A stretch of DNA of 64,000 nt from Cytidiella melzeri (Eukaryota; Basidiomycota; Agaricomycetes; Polyporales; Irpicaceae), in the NCBI GenBank assembly GCA_022592445.1, contig JABYQR010000002.1, positions 421,896-485,895 of the forward strand, read 5' to 3'. Under the pieces are notes generated by a model. That model saw only the letters and a program-made list of their open reading frames with translations, did not search any database and was not told the DNA's origin. The first letter of the stretch is position 1. The number at the start of each line of letters is the position of its first letter. Below, in pieces: positions 59,240 through 64,000 of this stretch. Both the position numbers and the translations under genes were made by a program.

Positions 59240-61830
59240 AGACCTCGATGGCGGTGAACAGCCCTCACAAGAAGTCTGCACCGCCAAAAGCGTATTCCCC
59301 TCCCCTCAGTGCCCACTGCAGACCTCCCGCGTGTCAAGCAAAAAGACTTTGACCTACCTATGTACGTCCAGTGGCAAGCGTTTCGAAAAGAATGCTCAGA
59401 AGGGCCGCGAAGGGGATGCACAAGTCACTAGCCCAGATGAACGACCCTCGAGTCCGGCTGGGAAGCCCACGACACCAAGGACACCGCGTCCTCTCCAGGA
59501 AAGCCTTTGCCTCCTCTGGAGACTGTACCAGAAGTCTGTTTGGGAACCACTTCAACCTGGGTTACCCGCGCACATTCAACGATGCGACAGAGCTCAGCGA
59601 CTAGCACGAAGGATTCCAGCTCGACGACCCAAATCGTTGACGTATGTACGCCAAACATCTCATCGACAAGATGTGCGGCTACGTGGACACGATAGAGCAG
59701 CACCTCGCGCGCGAGATTTCCATCCGGTCGACCTCGTTCTTTGCGGCACTGTCGAATTTGCAAGACTTGCAAACGGAGAGTGAGCAATGTTTAAGCAGGA
59801 TACAGCAGTTGAGAGGGTCGTTGATAGAGGTGGACGAGAAGACTGCGGTGAAGGGCCTACAGGCTTCAGAGTCGAAGGGCAGATGCGGACTATACGAACG
59901 GTCAGAACTGCTGCCGGTGCACTGGGAAACGTGGTGGAGATGCTAGGCGTGTCTCAGGAGCCGGTGGGTGCTGGATAGTGGGCATACTCGATGTGCTAGG
60001 CGACACCGGCTTCCATCATCAATCCCCAATTTCCAGGCCGATATTTGTGCCCCCGATTACGACTACGGATGGTAGAAGGTCGCCTCTGCCTACGACTTGT
60101 GGAATCACCGGTCGCTTCTGTCTCACCGCATATTCTGGAGCCGGTTGTACCAGCTCCGTCAATACCTATCTCGTTGTTGCTTGCATTTGGTGCACTACCA
60201 TCGAATCTATGCACCCTCATCCTGTAAATTGCTCCCTTACTCGCTTCGTAGGTCGTCGGAATGCTGAATCTCGACCTCCTCGATCGACTAACTTATCTCT
60301 ATTTGACTCCGTGCAGCCCTTTCGGTATGAACGCGCACGAAGACAAGCAGAAAAAATGGGCGAAGGCGTGCAACCCTCTCTGAACTACCCATTTTGCGCT
60401 CACTGGTGAGGACTGGTAGTATAAGAGAGGTGACGACCTCATGGCGCGAGGCTGTTCATGAGACAGAGGTCGCAGCTTATTTTGAGGCGAGTGAGTGCAT
60501 AATTTCTGTCCTCCAGCATATGAACGCCATCTCCGTCTTCAGCAGAAAGCTTTGTTCAGCTTGGACGCACCAGCTGTGAAGGGTGAGTTTTTGATACAGC
60601 TTCGATTATGTCCTGAATTGATTCTATTTAGTATTTCAGTCCGTCAAGGAGATTCGCTCGCTGGCGCATTCGGCGTTCCTCGACTCAACCCGTGTGGTGC
60701 ACGACCGCTGTTCCCATTGCATCGAAGATATGAAGCTGTGTGTATAGTGAGTTTACCCGTACCTGTTACAGCCTTTATAATATCGTCTAACACATGCCCT
60801 CCGATGTGGAGTCAAACCGAGCTTCTTGACATTTTCGCGCTGCAAGAAAAGTTTGGGGACGTCTTGTCATCTGCTGGAGAGCTTGTAAACGCGCGTGCTG
60901 CGATGCGAATGTTATCCGTCCACGCGCAGAACAACACACACACGTCCTCAGACCTTGCAGACTTCTGGATATTCTTTGTATGACTTCGTGGTGATGATTG
61001 GGTACACCTGCAAACGGGTGCGAGTGGTTGAGTGCTGCCGTTGTCAGCCAGGTGTGTATGATTTAGCTACTGTTACCATTCGTTAATGGGAAGATGGGAC
61101 TTCCGCAGTCGAAAACCATTCTTTCCACCAACTCACGTATCACAAGTAGCCAAACTGGTAGGGGACGAACGATGGAATTCAGTGGAGGTTAACCCGCGCG
61201 TGCAATAAGCTGTGAACCTTTTGGTCGAGGCCTCCGTACAGGGTTTCCTAGAGTTCCCATTCAACCCAGCACCTCCTAGGTCGCCAAAATCCACCCTGTC
61301 TCCCAACCCAGCATCACCCAGTCCACCGACTCTTAACAGAAGCCCAATCCAGCCCGTCCCCTTACCTTGTTCCCAATCATGACCCAAAACACGTCCGAGC
61401 TCATCGATCGCTGGATTCTGCAAAGAGACGGGGCTCCGGGAGGCGCTTAGCAAGCATCTGAAACTCGAGGATAGGATTTCTTCGCGTTATCGGCAACGAT
61501 GGAGGTATTTTGCACTTTTGTCGGACTTTTTACCAGTCATTGTTGATATGCTGGCAGGGAGACCATGAGCTGTGTGATCCAGCTGATGAGGGCGTTGGAC
61601 TGGAGGACTATTGTCAGGTCGTATTCGGAGCTAGCGCTATGTGCTCCGGTGGACACAAAAGAACATCGCCGTCAAATAATTGTGTAAGCACTGTTGTTCG
61701 ATGGAGGTCAAAGACATCTTCGCTGGCTTGGGGTACGATAGCATTTACTTCTCAGTCTCTGTTAATCACGGTCTCGCTCATTTCGTACGTGCGCGAGACT
61801 TTCAGGCGACGTAGGCTTAGTCGTGCAGCA
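59240..61830 (+). pseudogene. VPS54 pseudogene, partial and intron-retaining
   Basis: Segments matching VPS54 occur in order: NSPHKKSAPPKAYSPP, SPDERPSSPAGKPTTPRTPR, LIDKMCGYVDTIEQHLARE, IRSTSFFAALSNLQDLQTES, and later YVRETFRR. The first exon and the last part of the gene are missing. Many frameshifts and stops break it. Sequence at the position of a VPS54 intron is kept (GTGAGT..CCTCCAG near 60488-60515), so this is a DNA-level duplication, not a retrocopy. It is on the plus strand, begins about 190 bp upstream of the NWD2 start, and the functional gene (43670-47930) is on the minus strand. Confidence 0.88.
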
Positions 61831-62199
61831 CCGCCACGTCTAACGACTCACGTTCTCACGCCTCGTGCCGCAACCAAATCCTGCATATTCGGAGCAACCA
61901 TTGCCTACCGTCAGCCCACCAGAACCAACAAGCATGATCTCAAACAATACCCATTCCCGTCCGCGGTCTTATGCAATGATGAATGGACAAAACGACAGAA
62001 GAAAAGAACGCACGCGTACACTACCTCTGTAAAAACACAGATCTGCCTTAAAAGCGCACGCCCCTTGACCACGCCTTCCAACATATTCTGTAAGTTCACT
62101 TTATCTGCCTCGAACTCATTCGTCACACCAAGGCTCTGGTATCCATGTCATGCACCGCCACAGAGAACTCCATAAGCCCAGTTGCATGTGTTCAATCAC

Positions 62200-63490
62200 T
62201 CCCGATCACGAACAACGCTTTAGACTCAACCCATGCCTACATTCATCGTTCACAAGACACATATTATGGCCAGGGACGAGATCAACGTCGTAGCCACTGG
62301 CGACGTGATCATGACTGGAGTGGCCCGATAGGAATGCTATGTTCGGCAGGCTGCTATCTCCGAAGTCGCGTACGACTGCAGTCAAGATGTGCTGGCTTTC
62401 CAGATGATCGCCATCTTCAAGTTGCCTCTACCGCATCTGGCGTCTTCCTTGTCCACCATTGTCACGCTGAAATTGGCGTTGTGCAGTCTTTGACGCTGCT
62501 TCGAGCGCAAACTCTGGTGATGAATATCTTTATCCGCGTGTGGTCCTTTCACCCTATTTTATCTCGCTCTCTTTCCCTCTCCTCTCCCTCTCCCACTTTC
62601 CTGCGCTACTGCTGCTCACCTCTATCCGACTGGTCTTCTTCGGAGTCAACCGTGCGTTGTATGCTCGCTCAAATTTAGACCAGCATCTCATATATTGCCC
62701 TCAGCGGTCTGTCCGATTCTGAATGTGGTTGAATGTACAATCAGATTGCTGGCACCGATACTGAGTTTCGGTAATCTTTGATGTTCTCGCATATAGCACT
62801 ACCCTTACGCCTGGAACGTTCAGTCCACAGTCGCAACAAAAATTGAATGATTCAAGCCTGTCTGTGCAATCACTCCGGATCCCTTGGGTACGCTATTGGA
62901 TATATTTTGCCTGATCACGTTATATCACTCTGACATACAATTTGCAGAAAAGGTCTACTTACTACACAGAAAATCTCGGACATGCAGTATTTTGACCACT
63001 TCCTCTCATGAATCACGCTGCAGGCATACGTTCATGGCTACTATCCATGTTCACAAGATGCAAATCACGGTCGTTAATAGAAACGATGCTGCGGCCACTG
63101 GCGACGTAATTGGAGTGTCCCAACAGGAGCGCGACTTTTGGCAGGGAGCTCTGACAAAATCGAAGTCGGTCACAACTACCGCCAGGATCTGGTAGCTATG
63201 CAGATCATGCCATGTTCAAGTCGCCGCTGCTGCTCCTGGCGTAAGACTGTTTCTTGTCCATCAAGACCGCAATGGTATTCTGATGTAGTACGGCTGTTGT
63301 TTCGAACAAACTTGAAACGCAGCCTCTCGTGATGAGTCGGGTCGACAAAAGTCAAGGACTTGCTGGAATTCTTCACGGCAACATATGGCGGCGCATTATC
63401 CACTTTATGACAGCGTCCTCTGACGCACGCGGCTGCTCCAGATCGCGGACCGTCATACGGCAACAGTACCATTAGCGAAGAAAGGTGCAC
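62200..63490. repeat. Repeat block A', with a short internal repeat
   Basis: 62540-63490 is the diverged copy of block A (52130-53110). A short element recurs three times, near 52650-52890, 62220-62470 and 63020-63280, sharing GATGCTGC.GCCA, GCCGTCAAGAT-like and CCAGATCAT sequence. Frames here (for example VVNRNDAAATGDVIGVSQQE) look protein-derived but broken. No family recognised. Confidence 0.6.
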
Positions 63491-63759
63491 CGCCGTTGGT
63501 GCATTCCTCGCTGCTCAATCATTTACGCCATGCGACAGTGCCGATCGCTCCCGTTTGCGCAAGCGTTTCTTTTACTTTCTTTCGGTTCTGGTTGTTATGA
63601 GGACTGCATGCATAGTCTTAGCCGTGACGTGTACGTTGCTGGGAGAGTCAACAAAAAGAAGAATTCTACATTGGCCCGTGCTACCGAAGACACGTCACAT
63701 GTCCGTTATTCCACAAACCAGTGATGTATACATTTACTCGCTCTCTGAGCAAGAAACCC
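63491..63759. other. Unexplained spacer
   Basis: About 270 bp. ACGTTGCTGGGAGAGTCAAC at about 63630-63650 resembles the GTCGTTGGGAGAGTGTAC upstream of NWD2, so a further trace of the NWD upstream region may lie here. No gene is supported. Confidence 0.3.
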
Positions 63760-64000
63760 CTATTCATAATCTTTTGGATCAGGTAGACTAGGTCTGAAGA
63801 TGCTGTCTAGGTAAAATCCAGATTGCCACATCTCCCTCTCATCTGCAGGGAGAGTGTCGATGTATTCACACACTTGCCACATGGGCCGTTCTATCGGTAC
63901 TATCCAATCATAGTGTAATCCAGCAGCCATGTCCTTTAGAACATTATCCTGCATTTCTTTCCAGTCTTCACGAGGCAGCTTCTGTAGGGCATAAATTGAG
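63760..64000 (-). CDS. Partial ORF running off the right edge
   Basis: On the minus strand an open frame enters from beyond 64000 (SIYALQKLPREDWKEMQDNV), continues MAAGLHYDWIVPIERPMWQV and EYIDTLPADEREMWQSGFYL, and stops after LPDPKDYE at 63760-63762. The aromatic and acidic composition suggests real coding sequence. Only about 79 codons are visible and no family was recognised. It is either the 3' end of a gene or part of a mobile element. Confidence 0.5.
   Translation of the reverse strand, partial: SIYALQKLPREDWKEMQDNVLKDMAAGLHYDWIVPIERPMWQVCEYIDTLPADEREMWQSGFYLDSIFRPSLPDPKDYE

Noticed and set aside
59240..61830. VPS54 copy as a processed retrocopy
   Set aside because: Intron sequence is kept at the parent's intron position and no poly(A) tail is seen, so a DNA duplication fits better.

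Overview
This window looks like nuclear DNA of a filamentous basidiomycete, most likely an agaricomycete. Genes are dense and broken by many introns of about 50 bases. The protein families also fit: two G-protein gamma subunits with CaaX ends, NACHT-WD40 STAND proteins, serine-rich GPI-anchored cupredoxins, an EF-hand NADH dehydrogenase and a Dal5-type MFS permease. No tRNA, rRNA, CRISPR array or intact transposon was recognised.

Layout. 0-17 kb: the first codons of an aminotransferase-like gene (edge), an external mitochondrial NADH dehydrogenase, the polynucleotide kinase CLP1, a large C2-NACHT-WD40 gene (NWD1), a very small spliced gene, and the clamp-loader subunit CTF18. 17-28.5 kb: an MFS permease, the myotubularin phosphatase YMR1, a metaxin-like SAM subunit, a TLC-domain membrane protein and an unidentified acidic protein. 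29-33.8 kb: two intact G-gamma genes about 2 kb apart and a mitochondrial thioredoxin. 34-43.3 kb: a cell-surface cluster of three cupredoxin genes plus one truncated reversed copy, and a tandem pair of another Ser/Pro-rich GPI protein. 43.6-52 kb: VPS54, a decayed stretch with an SGNH-hydrolase pseudogene and a membrane-protein remnant, and a Ser-rich single-pass SH3 protein. 52-64 kb: a duplicated region with a second C2-NACHT-WD40 gene (NWD2), an intron-retaining VPS54 pseudogene, diverged repeat blocks on both sides, and a partial ORF at the right edge.

Most genes are unlinked housekeeping functions (respiration, mRNA 3'-end formation, replication fork, phosphoinositides, outer-membrane biogenesis, retrograde traffic). 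The accessory content is the NWD pair (putative fungal NLR-like sensors), the surface-protein cluster and the G-gamma pair.

Most notable observations: (1) NWD2 has an intact reading frame, but a tract inside it is almost free of CpG: about 12 CpG in 1,380 bp by hand count, against about 74 in the matching part of NWD1. (2) CLP1 appears to contain an AT-AC intron that restores the family alignment without a gap. (3) NWD2 sits beside a broken VPS54 copy in a block flanked by related repeats.
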